Part shown: positions 15,271 through 22,928 of the stretch, piece after piece | Numbering within the stretch: position 1 is the first letter of the stretch | Layout: each line of letters begins with the position of its first letter | Assembly: GCA_016292255.1 (NCBI GenBank) | Contig: JAEEZZ010000082.1 | Span: 1 to 60,932 of the forward strand | From: Oscillospiraceae bacterium | Lineage (GTDB): Bacteria > Bacillota > Clostridia > Oscillospirales > Oscillospiraceae | DNA: 60,932 nt | Direction: 5' to 3' | Program-made: the position numbers and the translations under genes | Notes under the pieces: model-generated | What the model was told of the DNA's origin: nothing | The model's database searches: none | The model's input: the letters and a program-made list of their open reading frames with translations, nothing else

Positions 15271-15295
15271 GAGGGAAAATTATAACTTTATGAAA

Positions 15296-15706
15296 TTAGA
15301 TCAAGATCCCGTTGCAGTGGTCGATCTCGTGCTGGATGATCTGCGCCGTCCAGTCGGTGAAGGTTTTCAGCCGGGTTTGCAGGGCCTCGGTCTGGTAGCG
15401 CACCTTGATGGAGCGGAAGCGCTTCGTCCTGCGGACGCCCTCCAGGGAGAGGCAGCCCTCCTCGGTCTCGTACTGCCCGGCGCACTTGACGATCTCCGGG
15501 TTCAGCATCACCAGATAGCTGCCCTCGTTGTCGAAGGCGACGATCCGCACTGCCTCGCCGATCATGTTGGCCGCCATGCCCACGCAGCTGTCCTTGTGGG
15601 CCTCCAGCGTGTCCAGCAGGTCCTTGGCAATCGGAAGATCCTCTGCCGTCGCCTCCCGGGATTTCCGCCCGAGAAAGATCGGGTCCTTGATAATAGGTCG
15701 TACCAT
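15296..15706 (-). CDS. def: Peptide deformylase
   Basis: 136 residues from MVRPIIKDP, preceded by AAGGAG. All three deformylase motifs are present: motif 1 GMAANMIG near residue 40, motif 2 EEGCLSLEG, and motif 3 QHEIDHCNG with the metal-binding HExxH-type His pair. The enzyme removes the formyl group from nascent protein N-termini. Motif 1 has Met where the classical GxGLAAxQ has Gln, a variant I associate with short Clostridia paralogues; it could change activity. A longer reading exists upstream but is spurious. A sigma-A promoter is visible before the gene. Confidence 0.85.
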   Translation of the reverse strand: MVRPIIKDPIFLGRKSREATAEDLPIAKDLLDTLEAHKDSCVGMAANMIGEAVRIVAFDNEGSYLVMLNPEIVKCAGQYETEEGCLSLEGVRRTKRFRSIKVRYQTEALQTRLKTFTDWTAQIIQHEIDHCNGILI

Positions 15707-15767
15707 GTGTTTTTCTCCTTGGCGCGGCAACGATTTCCTTGCGGATTTGCCGCAGCCCGTCCCGTAC

Positions 15768-15796
15768 ATCATACACGTTTTTCCGCAAAACGGCAA
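15768..15796 (-). promoter_or_regulatory. Sigma-A promoter for def
   Basis: On the reverse strand TTGCCG (15791-15796) and TATGAT (15768-15773) are 17 bases apart, about 60 bases before the deformylase start. Confidence 0.6.
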
Positions 15797-15840
15797 GAGG
15801 CTTAAAGAAAGAAAACAGAGATTTCTGCTTTCGGACGGGG

Positions 15841-16185
15841 TCAGTCCCACTTCCTGCGCCAACAGGCTTCCTTTCGCTCGTTCTCCAGAGTCATATCGTG
15901 ATGTACCTGCACCACATGGATCTGGGGGCGGGGCTTTGGCGGGGCTGGGCAGCGGGGCAGCCCCAGCAGGCGGAGCAGGGCCGTCCAGCTGGGGACACCG
16001 TTGTAGCCCATGACCGTCCGGGCGCACACGGCCTCCGCCGGACGCCGCCGGTCGTAGTCCGCCCGGCTCCGGGGCCGAAGCTGCCGGTATGTCTGGACGA
16101 AGAGCGCCGTCTGCCGATCCCGCTTTCGGGCGGCTCCGTCGGATGTAGTCTTACCTGGTTTACGTAATATCTGGTTTTCTGCCAT
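15841..16185 (-). CDS. Small basic HNHAR-like ORF
   Basis: 114 residues from MAENQILRK, with GGAG eight bases before the ATG. It is rich in Arg. The segment RSRADYDRRRPAEAVCARTV followed by SWTALLRLLGL resembles the homing-endonuclease-associated repeat (pattern: short helix, ARTV, FGSW-like turn, AL..LGL), a helix-turn-helix-like DNA-binding unit. The nuclease part is absent. It starts 31 bases after the end of a truncated SigG gene and is probably co-transcribed with it. It may be a real small DNA-binding protein or a remnant left by the event that cut sigG. Confidence 0.5.
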   Translation of the reverse strand: MAENQILRKPGKTTSDGAARKRDRQTALFVQTYRQLRPRSRADYDRRRPAEAVCARTVMGYNGVPSWTALLRLLGLPRCPAPPKPRPQIHVVQVHHDMTLENERKEACWRRKWD

Positions 16186-16216
16186 TGTGGAAGCTCCTTT
16201 CGTCGTTTCCACTTTC

Positions 16217-16510
16217 CTACGTCATCGGAACGCCGTAGGTGGAAAATTTGACGTCCAGATCCGGGTCAAAGTTGTTGATGGCCTTCAGCAGGCCCACGCA
16301 GCCCACCTGGAACAGATCGTCCGGGTTCTCGCCCCGCCCCGAAAAACGCTGGATTACAGAGAGCACCAGCCTTAGGTTGCCCTCGATCAGCTTTTGCCGG
16401 GCGGCTCGGTCTCCGGCCTTGCTCCGGCGCAGCAGCGCCTCTGTCTCTCCGGGCTTCAAGGTTCCCAGCTTCGCGGTATTTACCCCGCAGATCTCAACCT
16501 TTCCCTGCAT
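16217..16510 (-). pseudogene. Truncated SigG-like sporulation sigma factor (N-terminal 97 residues)
   Basis: 97 residues that match the first part of SigG/SigF-type sigma-70 factors: the SigG-like start VEICGVNTAKL, then NLRLVLSVIQRFSGRGENPD and DLFQVGCVGLLKAINNFD (regions 1.2 to 2.2), stopping right after KFSTYGVPM. Full SigG has about 255 residues; the -10 recognition part and regions 3 and 4 are missing. I found no continuation in any frame downstream, so this is truncation by deletion or rearrangement rather than a single frameshift. It could be a dead gene or a short protein that still touches core polymerase. Confidence 0.7.
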
Positions 16511-16589
16511 ATCCGTCCTCCGAGTGATTCGATTTCACCCGGTAGTATGTCCCGGCTTTGGGAAATTCATGCAAAACCGGAATCCGGGA

Positions 16590-16618
16590 TTGCAGAATCC
16601 GGAACTGTGTTGTATAAT
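16590..16618 (+). promoter_or_regulatory. Sigma-A promoter for the M3 peptidase
   Basis: TTGCAG (16590-16595) and a perfect TATAAT (16613-16618) lie 17 bases apart, 40 bases before the M3 peptidase start. Confidence 0.75.
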
Positions 16619-16658
16619 AGCACGAAGCGACTGATTTCGACCGTAGGAGGTTATGCCC

Positions 16659-18374
16659 ATGCAGCGAACCGGATTGATCATGATGGTGATCGCTTTTCTC
16701 ATTCTTTTGGGGTGCGCGGTGTCCGGATCCGACAGCACGGAAAGAATGCCTTCCGAAAGGGAGGAGGCCGAACCGGCGGATATGCCCAAGTTTTCCGAGA
16801 TCGTCTATACCCGCCCCGATATGGACGCCATCACAGAGGCCTATGAGGCGCTGATAAAGGATCTGAGCGAAAACAAGCTGAGCCTGAAGCAGGCGATCTC
16901 CCGTGTAGACGACTGCTACAACCTCTATGACGAGTTCTATACCATGCGTACGGTGGCCGAGCTCCGCTATTATCACGACATTACCGACACGTATTACGCG
17001 GATGAGAGCGATTGGTTTTTGAATCAGGAGCCGGAGATGGATCGCCTGTTCAACGAGCTGTGCTCCGCGTCCGCCAACAGTGAGTTGGGTGAGCAGCTGG
17101 ACGAGGAATTCTGGGGCGGCTGGACTGTGGACAGCTATCGGGGCCAGGAGACGGCGCAGCTGGATCCTGCTTTTCGGGAGCTGCTGCAGCAGGAGAACGA
17201 GATCCTGGCGGAATATCGCCGCGTCTCCGCCTATCCCACCGTCAGCTGGCGGGGGAAGGAGTGCTCCTACATGGATCTGCAGGAGGACGACAGCATCAGC
17301 GCGGAGGAATGGAACGAGATCCAGAATCTGTACTATGACAAGTATTCTCCCATCTTTGGGGAGATCTATCTGCGGCTGGTGGACGTCCGGCAGAAGCAGG
17401 CGGAATACCTGGGCCTGGACAGCTATGAGGATTACGCCTACGCCTATGAGCTGAACCGGGAATACAGCCCGGAGCAGGCGGAGACCATGCTCTCCCATAT
17501 CCGCACGGATCTGGCGCCCCTCTACCGGGAGCTTTCGCTGAACAGCCGCTGGGCGGAGCTGTACTACACCGAGCTCAACGAGGCGGAAAATCTGGAGGCC
17601 ATCACCGCGGCTGCCAAGGCCATGGGCGGGACGATCCGGAACGCCAGCAAGGACATGGAGCGCTACGAGCTCTATGACATCGACGTCTCTGACAAGAAGG
17701 GCGCGATCTCCTATCAGTGCTACCTCTACAGCTACGAAAACCCCTTTGTCTTCGTGAAGACCTACGGCTACAGCGACGATATCCTGTCCTTCGGCCATGA
17801 GTTCGGCCACTTTGTGGACGCCTGGTACAACTATGACGCCACGAACAACAACGACCTGGCGGAGGTCTTCTCCCAGGGCATGGAATACCTGCTGCTGTTC
17901 TACATCCCGGAGGACTACCGGGAGGAACTGACCGCCTACAAGCTTCTGGACACTGTGGATACCTTCACCCAGCAGGGCAGCTTTGCCGAATTTGAGCACG
18001 AGGTCTTTTCCAAGCCGGCGGAGGCGTGGACGACGGAGGCGCTGGAGGCCCTTTCCCTGCAGCTGTCCAAGGACTACGGCTACTTTGAGGAGGGCATGGA
18101 GAACTACTACGCCAAGAGCTGGTTCGACGTGACCCACTTCTTCGAACGCCCCTTCTACGTGGTGAGCTACTGCGTCTCCAACGACGCGGCCTTCCAGATC
18201 TACGCCCTGGAGAGCGAGAAGCGCGGCGCAGGCCTGGACTGTTGGAACAAGATGCTGCCCCGGGAAAGCGACAGCTTCCTGGAGACGGTCATGGAGCAGG
18301 GCGGCCTGGAGGATCCCTTTGCCGAGGATCGGATGCGGCAGATCGCCGATCTGATCCGGGAAAAACTGCATTGA
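16659..18374 (+). CDS. M3-family (oligoendopeptidase F-like) lipoprotein
   Basis: 571 residues. The start at 16659 is eight bases after TAGGAGG; an ATG at 16653 is too close to it. A short hydrophobic segment ends in LLGC, a lipobox with the Cys about residue 19, so the enzyme is probably anchored outside the membrane. The M3 zinc site HEFGH lies at residues 380-384, with the third ligand likely the Glu in EVFSQGMEY some 25 residues later. Secreted M3 enzymes cut short peptides. Most oligoendopeptidases F are cytosolic, so the lipoprotein form suggests peptide foraging at the surface. A perfect palindrome follows the stop. Confidence 0.85.
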   Translation: MQRTGLIMMVIAFLILLGCAVSGSDSTERMPSEREEAEPADMPKFSEIVYTRPDMDAITEAYEALIKDLSENKLSLKQAISRVDDCYNLYDEFYTMRTVAELRYYHDITDTYYADESDWFLNQEPEMDRLFNELCSASANSELGEQLDEEFWGGWTVDSYRGQETAQLDPAFRELLQQENEILAEYRRVSAYPTVSWRGKECSYMDLQEDDSISAEEWNEIQNLYYDKYSPIFGEIYLRLVDVRQKQAEYLGLDSYEDYAYAYELNREYSPEQAETMLSHIRTDLAPLYRELSLNSRWAELYYTELNEAENLEAITAAAKAMGGTIRNASKDMERYELYDIDVSDKKGAISYQCYLYSYENPFVFVKTYGYSDDILSFGHEFGHFVDAWYNYDATNNNDLAEVFSQGMEYLLLFYIPEDYREELTAYKLLDTVDTFTQQGSFAEFEHEVFSKPAEAWTTEALEALSLQLSKDYGYFEEGMENYYAKSWFDVTHFFERPFYVVSYCVSNDAAFQIYALESEKRGAGLDCWNKMLPRESDSFLETVMEQGGLEDPFAEDRMRQIADLIREKLH

Positions 18375-18380
18375 TACGAA

Positions 18381-18416
18381 GCGGGCCGGCTGTGGATCGA
18401 TCCACAGCCGGCCCGC
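18381..18416. terminator. Perfect 36-bp palindrome between convergent genes
   Basis: 18 bases on each side of a central GATC are exactly complementary, starting six bases after the M3 stop codon and ending 13 bases before the stop of the DUF1292 gene. It lacks a T-run but its position suggests a bidirectional transcription end. Confidence 0.7.
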
Positions 18417-18429
18417 CGTGCTGCTACGG

Positions 18430-18687
18430 TCACAGCGGCTCGTCGCTGAGACTCTCAAATTCGGCGGCGACCTTTTCAAAGGTCTCCTCGTCGATGTCCT
18501 CCAGCTCGAAGTCGTCCTCGGTGGGCTTGTAGCCATAGAGGTACACGTCCTCGGAGCCGTCCAGGGCTTCCAGGGCGATGTAGTCCTTGCCCTCCACGTC
18601 GAAGATGCCCATGATGCCGCAGTCAAACTCCGTGCCGTCGTCAAACTCCAGATGGATGATCTGATCCTCGCTGTACTTTCCTGTCAT
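18430..18687 (-). CDS. DUF1292 (YrzB-like) acidic protein
   Basis: 85 residues, very acidic. The segments IIHLEFDDGTEFDCGIMGIF and DYIALEALDGSEDVYLYGY are the hallmark of DUF1292, found in many Firmicutes, often next to genes of RNA or cell-wall metabolism. Function is not established. It is preceded by GGAGGAATC. Its 5' leader consists of two tandem GTAGGGACGG-type repeats. Confidence 0.85.
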   Translation of the reverse strand: MTGKYSEDQIIHLEFDDGTEFDCGIMGIFDVEGKDYIALEALDGSEDVYLYGYKPTEDDFELEDIDEETFEKVAAEFESLSDEPL

Positions 18688-18697
18688 TTGTGATTCC

Positions 18698-18814
18698 TCC
18701 TTTGGTGTGTAGGGACGGCTCTCAGCCGTCCGATTTTCGTCCTTTGGTGTGTAGGGACGGCTCTCAGCCGTCCGTTTTTTCGTCGGGTGCGGACGGCAGG
18801 GTGCCGTCCCTACG
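18698..18814. repeat. Tandem GTAGGGACGGC palindromic repeats
   Basis: Two 42-bp direct copies (18698-18739 and 18740-18781) each contain the short palindrome GGACGGCTCTCAGCCGTCC next to GTAG. A third copy in opposite orientation (18791-18814) ends CCCTACGG. The inverted copy overlaps the 3' end of mutY, whose TAG stop lies inside it. A further copy is at 19858-19880. They look like small non-autonomous intergenic elements. Confidence 0.8.
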
Positions 18815-19841
18815 GATTTCGAAACATCCGGAAGGCTGTTGGCAGGGCGTAACGCCCGTCCAGGGCGGCTTCATCCGCCCAGGTGAAGCCCTCGGCCTGT
18901 GCCGAACAGTTTACATAATAACAACGCATCTCCCATTGAACGTGGGTGAAAATGTGGGTGCGCTCCAGCTGCTTTTCCAGCCCTCTGGGCCGCAGACCCC
19001 AGGCTGCCGCCTGATCCAGCGCCTCCTGGGGCTCCAGGCAGCCGGGCAGGTTGGGGAACTCCCAGAGCCCTGCCAGCAGGCCGTTGTTTTTGCGCTTTCG
19101 CAGGGCCAGCGCCCCGTCGCAGGAGAAGACGAAAACCGTGAGCCGCTCCACCCGCCGGGCTTTTTTCGACCCCCGGACGGGGTAATTCTGCCAGGCTCCT
19201 GCGGCGCGGGCCGCGCAGAAGCCGGCGGCGGGGCAGAGCTCGCAGCGGGGCTCCCCGTTGGGCAGGCAGACCGTGGCTCCCAGCTCCATCAGGGCCTGGG
19301 TCAAGGTCCCGGCCCCAGCCTCGGGGTAGCGGGCAGCCAGCTGCGCCCCCAGATCCCGCTTCACGGCGGGCTCGTCCACACAGCGGCTGTCGGCGGTAAG
19401 TCGGGTCAGCACCCGCAGCACGTTGCCGTCCACGGCGGGGGTGGGCTGATCGAAGCAGATGGAGCAGATGGCCCCGGCGGTGTAGTCGCCGATGCCGGGC
19501 AGGGCCCGGACGGACGCGTAGTCCCGGGGGAAGACGCCCCCGTGGGCTGTCATCACCAGCTGAGCGGCCTTTTGCAGATTCCGCACCCGGGAATAGTAGC
19601 CCAGGCCCTCCCAGAGCTTGTGCAGCAGCTCCGGGTCAGCCCCCGCCAGAGCGGGGATATCCGGCACGGCCACCAGGAAGCGGGCGTAGTAGCCCTTCAC
19701 AGCCTCCACCCGGGTCTGCTGGAGCATGATCTCCGAGAGCCAGACGTGGTAGGGCTCCCGATCCTGCCGCCAGGGCAGCTCCCGCCGGTGGGCGGCAAAC
19801 CAATCGGGCAGTATTTGAATCAATCGCTCCAAAGCGTCCAT
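18810..19841 (-). CDS. mutY: A/G-specific adenine glycosylase MutY
   Basis: 343 residues. The helix-hairpin-helix (LPGIGDYTAGAI) and catalytic Asp region (PAVDGNVLRVLTR) come first, with the catalytic Glu in LSEIMLQQTRVEAV. Four Cys for the 4Fe-4S cluster follow in CLPNGEPRCELCPAAGFC (C-x7-C-x2-C-x5-C). The C-terminal NUDIX-like domain (GLLAGLWEFPNL) reads 8-oxoguanine. It removes adenine mispaired with 8-oxoG in DNA. The last codons and the TAG stop lie in a GTAGGG-type repeat, so the original C-terminus may have been altered by it. Confidence 0.95.
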   Translation of the reverse strand: MDALERLIQILPDWFAAHRRELPWRQDREPYHVWLSEIMLQQTRVEAVKGYYARFLVAVPDIPALAGADPELLHKLWEGLGYYSRVRNLQKAAQLVMTAHGGVFPRDYASVRALPGIGDYTAGAICSICFDQPTPAVDGNVLRVLTRLTADSRCVDEPAVKRDLGAQLAARYPEAGAGTLTQALMELGATVCLPNGEPRCELCPAAGFCAARAAGAWQNYPVRGSKKARRVERLTVFVFSCDGALALRKRKNNGLLAGLWEFPNLPGCLEPQEALDQAAAWGLRPRGLEKQLERTHIFTHVQWEMRCYYVNCSAQAEGFTWADEAALDGRYALPTAFRMFRNP

Positions 19842-19857
19842 GTTTGCCCCTCTGCGC

Positions 19858-19930
19858 GGACGGCAGAGTGCCGTCCCTACGCGTCCCCGTCTCCTATTGC
19901 CTATTGCCTATTGCCTGATCCCTATTGCCT
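19858..19930. repeat. GTAGGGACGG-type palindrome and CTATTGC short tandem repeats
   Basis: A palindrome GGACGGCAGAGTGCCGTCC followed by CTAC (19858-19880) is another member of the family seen at 18698-18814. Next to it lie four to five copies of a 7-base CTATTGC unit (about 19894-19930). The rest of the gap up to 20039 is A/T-rich and holds the leader of the MFS gene. Confidence 0.7.
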
Positions 19931-20039
19931 AATATTGTAATACACAAAAAGAAATCTGTCAATTTCTAAAAATAAATGATGAAATTTCCAGGATCATGTG
20001 CTATGATAAGATAGAGAAATCCGGGAAGGGGAGATCTAC

Positions 20040-21746
20040 TTGAAGCTAAACAACAAGCGCACGATCTTCGTCGGCTTTGCCTTTTTCCTGATTTGCGCGT
20101 TCTGGCAGGCCTATGACAACACCATTCCGCTGATCCTGACCAACAAGTTCGGCCTGTCCCAGACGGCCTCCGGCGTGGTTATGGCCCTGGATAACATCCT
20201 GGCCCTGTTTATGCTGCCCCTGTTCGGCGCGCTTTCCGATAAGTGCCGCCATCGGCTGGGCCGCCGCACGCCCTTTATCCTGGTGGGCACCATCGTGGCT
20301 GCCGTGGCCTTCGTGGGTCTGACCTTTGCCGACAATATGCAGCTCAAGCAGATCGACAGGGTTTCAAAAATCAACGATCCTGCGGGAATGGTTGAGATTT
20401 ATCAGAACGAAAAGAACGCACAGCTTCAGACCCCGGATGGAAGAAAGTTTGTACTCACCGAGTTGTTCACGGAAGAAGAGTTTTCCACGATTCCTGCACA
20501 GCTCGTGGTCTCCAACGGAAAGGTGCTGCGCTTTGATTTCCGCGAGGTTTACGGTGAACAGGGCGGATTTGTCAACGGTGTTCCCTACGGGGAGGAGTAC
20601 GACTTAAAATCTCTGGTGGAAAAAGGCGCTCTAAGCCAGGAGGAAGCGGATTCCGCCCTGTCGCGGAAGGCAGACAAGGAGTTTACGAATCCCGTCTATA
20701 CGAACTACGTCGTCCCGGCCCGGCAGGCCTACGCCTGGAGCGTGACCAAGGACGGCACTGCGCCGCTGATCTTCTTCATGCTCCTGCTGCTGATCGTGCT
20801 GGTGTCCATGGCCACCTTCCGCAGCCCCGCTGTGGCCCTGATGCCCGACGTGACCATCAAGCCCCTGCGCTCCAAGGCCAACGCCGTCATCAACCTCATG
20901 GGCAGCGCCGGCGGTATCCTGGTGCTGGGCCTGGGCATGGTCTTCGCCACCAGCGCCGTGAAAAACGCCCTTATGAGCTACACCCTCTACTTCTCCGTGA
21001 TCGCGGGCATTATGCTGCTGGCCCTGCTGATCTTCATGCTGAAGGTCAAGGAGCCCAAGCTGGTGGAAAAAATGCGGCAGGAGAGCAAGACCTACGGCAT
21101 CGACGAGGACGACGGCGACGGAAGCGGATCCCGGAAGCTCAGCCGGGAGGAGCGCAAGTCCCTGGCCTTCCTGCTGGCCTCCATCGTCCTGTGGTTCATG
21201 GGCTACAACGCCGTGACCTCCAAATATTCCGTCTACGCCAGCAATATTCTGCACAAGGACTACAACCTGACCCTGATCATCGCCCAAGCGGCGGCCATCC
21301 TCTCCTACCTGCCGGTGGGCATGGTGGCCTCCAGGGTGGGCCGGAAAAAGACCATCCTGGCGGGCGTGGTGATGCTGACGGCGGCCTTCGGCGTGGCCTG
21401 TTTCCTCCGGGAGGACAGCCCCACCATGCTGATGAACGCTATGTTTGCCCTGGCCGGCATCGGCTGGGCCACCATCAACGTGAACTCCTTCCCCATGGTG
21501 GTGGAGCTCTGCCGGGGCGGCAACGTGGGCAAGTACACCGGCTTCTACTACACCGCCTCCATGGCGGCCCAGACCGTGACGCCCATGATCTCCGGCTTCT
21601 TTATGGATCAGTTCGGCATGACCATGCTCTTCCCCTACGCCGCCGTGTTTGCGGCGATGGCCTTCGGCACCATGCTCTTCGTTATGCACGGCGATAACAA
21701 GCCGCTCGCGAAAAAGGGCCTTGAGGCCCTGGATGTGGAGGATTAA
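20040..21746 (+). CDS. MFS/SLC45-like sugar transporter with large inserted loop
   Basis: 568 residues starting at a TTG at 20040, after AAGGGGAG. Twelve or so membrane segments; the first part (FWQAYDNTIPLILTNKFGLS, LFGALSDKCRHRLGRRTPFI) is typical of SLC45/GPH-like sugar or cation symporters. Between the third and fourth segments lies an insert of about 135 residues (roughly 100-235), hydrophilic, outside the membrane by topology. Its DNA is visibly less GC-rich and uses different codons from both flanks, as if acquired. The substrate is unknown; the GDPD gene follows after 3 bases, so glycerophosphodiester or sugar uptake is plausible. Confidence 0.8.
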   Translation: MKLNNKRTIFVGFAFFLICAFWQAYDNTIPLILTNKFGLSQTASGVVMALDNILALFMLPLFGALSDKCRHRLGRRTPFILVGTIVAAVAFVGLTFADNMQLKQIDRVSKINDPAGMVEIYQNEKNAQLQTPDGRKFVLTELFTEEEFSTIPAQLVVSNGKVLRFDFREVYGEQGGFVNGVPYGEEYDLKSLVEKGALSQEEADSALSRKADKEFTNPVYTNYVVPARQAYAWSVTKDGTAPLIFFMLLLLIVLVSMATFRSPAVALMPDVTIKPLRSKANAVINLMGSAGGILVLGLGMVFATSAVKNALMSYTLYFSVIAGIMLLALLIFMLKVKEPKLVEKMRQESKTYGIDEDDGDGSGSRKLSREERKSLAFLLASIVLWFMGYNAVTSKYSVYASNILHKDYNLTLIIAQAAAILSYLPVGMVASRVGRKKTILAGVVMLTAAFGVACFLREDSPTMLMNAMFALAGIGWATINVNSFPMVVELCRGGNVGKYTGFYYTASMAAQTVTPMISGFFMDQFGMTMLFPYAAVFAAMAFGTMLFVMHGDNKPLAKKGLEALDVED

Positions 21747-21749
21747 ACG

Positions 21750-22586
21750 ATGAAGCTTCTCCTGATTTTGGATCTGATCGCCATCCTGTTTGCGTGCCTT
21801 TATGCCCTCAGCATGAAGGCCAGACGCCGCCCCAAGGGCGGGTTCTACGGGAAATATGCCGGCTATCATTACGCGCACCGGGGCCTGCACGCCATCCGCG
21901 CGGAGATCCCCGAGAACTCCACCCGGGCCTTCCGCCTGGCGGCCAACAACGGCTACGGCGCGGAGCTGGACGTGCGCCTGAGCCGGGACGGAAGCCTGGT
22001 GGTGATGCACGATGAGAGCCTCAAGCGCACCACAGGCGCCAACGCCAACGTCAGCGCGGTGACCACCCAGGTGCTGAGCCAGCTGACCCTGGAGGGGACC
22101 CGGGAGAAGGTGCCCTTCCTGGAGGAGGTCCTGCCTCTGTTTTCCGGCAAGACCCCGCTGCTGATCGAGCTGAAGCCGGAAAACGGCAATCATGTGGAGC
22201 TGACCCGGAAGGTCACCATGCTGCTCAACCAGTATCCCGAGCTGAACTTCATGATCGAGTCCTTCGATCCCAGAGTGCTGCTCTGGCTCAAGAAGCACCG
22301 CCCCGAGATCGTCCGGGGCCAGCTGTCCGAGAACTTCTTCCGGGACAAGAGCTGCTCCCTCAACTGGGTCATGCGCTTCCTGCTGACCAATCTGATGGGC
22401 AACTTCCTCACCAAGCCCGACTTTGTGGCCTACAAATTTGAAGATCGCGACTGCCTTGCCCCCGGCCTGTGCCGGAAGCTCTGGGGGCCGCAGTTCTTCT
22501 GGTGGGTCGTGAGATCCCAGGAGGACGTCCGGCCTCTGGTTCAGCAGAAGGATCTGATCATCTTTGAGGGATTTGCGGCCAAATAA
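21750..22586 (+). CDS. Glycerophosphodiester phosphodiesterase family protein
   Basis: 278 residues. An N-terminal hydrophobic segment (LLILDLIAILFACLYAL) suggests a membrane anchor. The catalytic signature is clear: YAHRGLHA (His, Arg), IPENSTRAF (Glu, Asn), GAELDVRLSRDGSLVVMHDE (Glu, Asp, His). It hydrolyses glycerophosphodiesters to glycerol 3-phosphate and an alcohol. It begins 3 bases after the MFS stop, so the two are one transcript and may form an uptake-and-cleavage pair. Confidence 0.9.
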   Translation: MKLLLILDLIAILFACLYALSMKARRRPKGGFYGKYAGYHYAHRGLHAIRAEIPENSTRAFRLAANNGYGAELDVRLSRDGSLVVMHDESLKRTTGANANVSAVTTQVLSQLTLEGTREKVPFLEEVLPLFSGKTPLLIELKPENGNHVELTRKVTMLLNQYPELNFMIESFDPRVLLWLKKHRPEIVRGQLSENFFRDKSCSLNWVMRFLLTNLMGNFLTKPDFVAYKFEDRDCLAPGLCRKLWGPQFFWWVVRSQEDVRPLVQQKDLIIFEGFAAK

Positions 22587-22597
22587 CAGAATAATAC

Positions 22598-22625
22598 TTG
22601 ATTTTTTGGAAATACCCATTATAAT
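22598..22625 (+). promoter_or_regulatory. Sigma-A promoter for the DUF1858 gene
   Basis: TTGATT (22598-22603) and a perfect TATAAT (22620-22625) lie 16 bases apart, 35 bases before the start codon. Confidence 0.65.
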
Positions 22626-22659
22626 GATAGGCAAATAAACACCAAAGGAGAAAAATACA

Positions 22660-22869
22660 ATGGCAAAGATCGAAAAAGACACTATCATCGGCGACGTGCT
22701 CGACATCGCGCCGGAGACCGCTCCGCTGTTCATGGCGATCGGTATGCACTGCCTCGGCTGCCCCGCTTCCCGGGGTGAGACCGTGGAGGAGGCCTGCATG
22801 GTCCACGGCGTGGACGTGGACGAGTTCCTCAAGCACCTGAACGCCTTTGACGAGGGCAAGGCCGAGTAA
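22660..22869 (+). CDS. DUF1858 redox-disulfide domain protein
   Basis: 69 residues. It matches the DUF1858 / hybrid-cluster-associated domain: a DTIIGDVLDIAPETAPLF start and a conserved GMHCLGCPAS with a CxxC, then a helical C-terminus (VDEFLKHLNAF). These small proteins occur next to hybrid cluster proteins or fused to ScdA and are linked to redox or nitrosative stress. Here it stands alone, with its own promoter and terminator. AAAGGAG precedes the ATG. Confidence 0.9.
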   Translation: MAKIEKDTIIGDVLDIAPETAPLFMAIGMHCLGCPASRGETVEEACMVHGVDVDEFLKHLNAFDEGKAE

Positions 22870-22884
22870 GAAAACAAGAGAAGA

Positions 22885-22912
22885 CAGGGGCGCAGTTCGC
22901 GTCCCTGTTTTT
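22885..22912 (+). terminator. Intrinsic terminator of the DUF1858 gene
   Basis: A stem CAGGGGCGC/GCGTCCCTG with a 5-base loop is followed by a TTTTTT run. It lies 15 bases after the stop codon and before the MATE gene. Confidence 0.85.
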
Positions 22913-22928
22913 GTGAAGTGAGAATACC

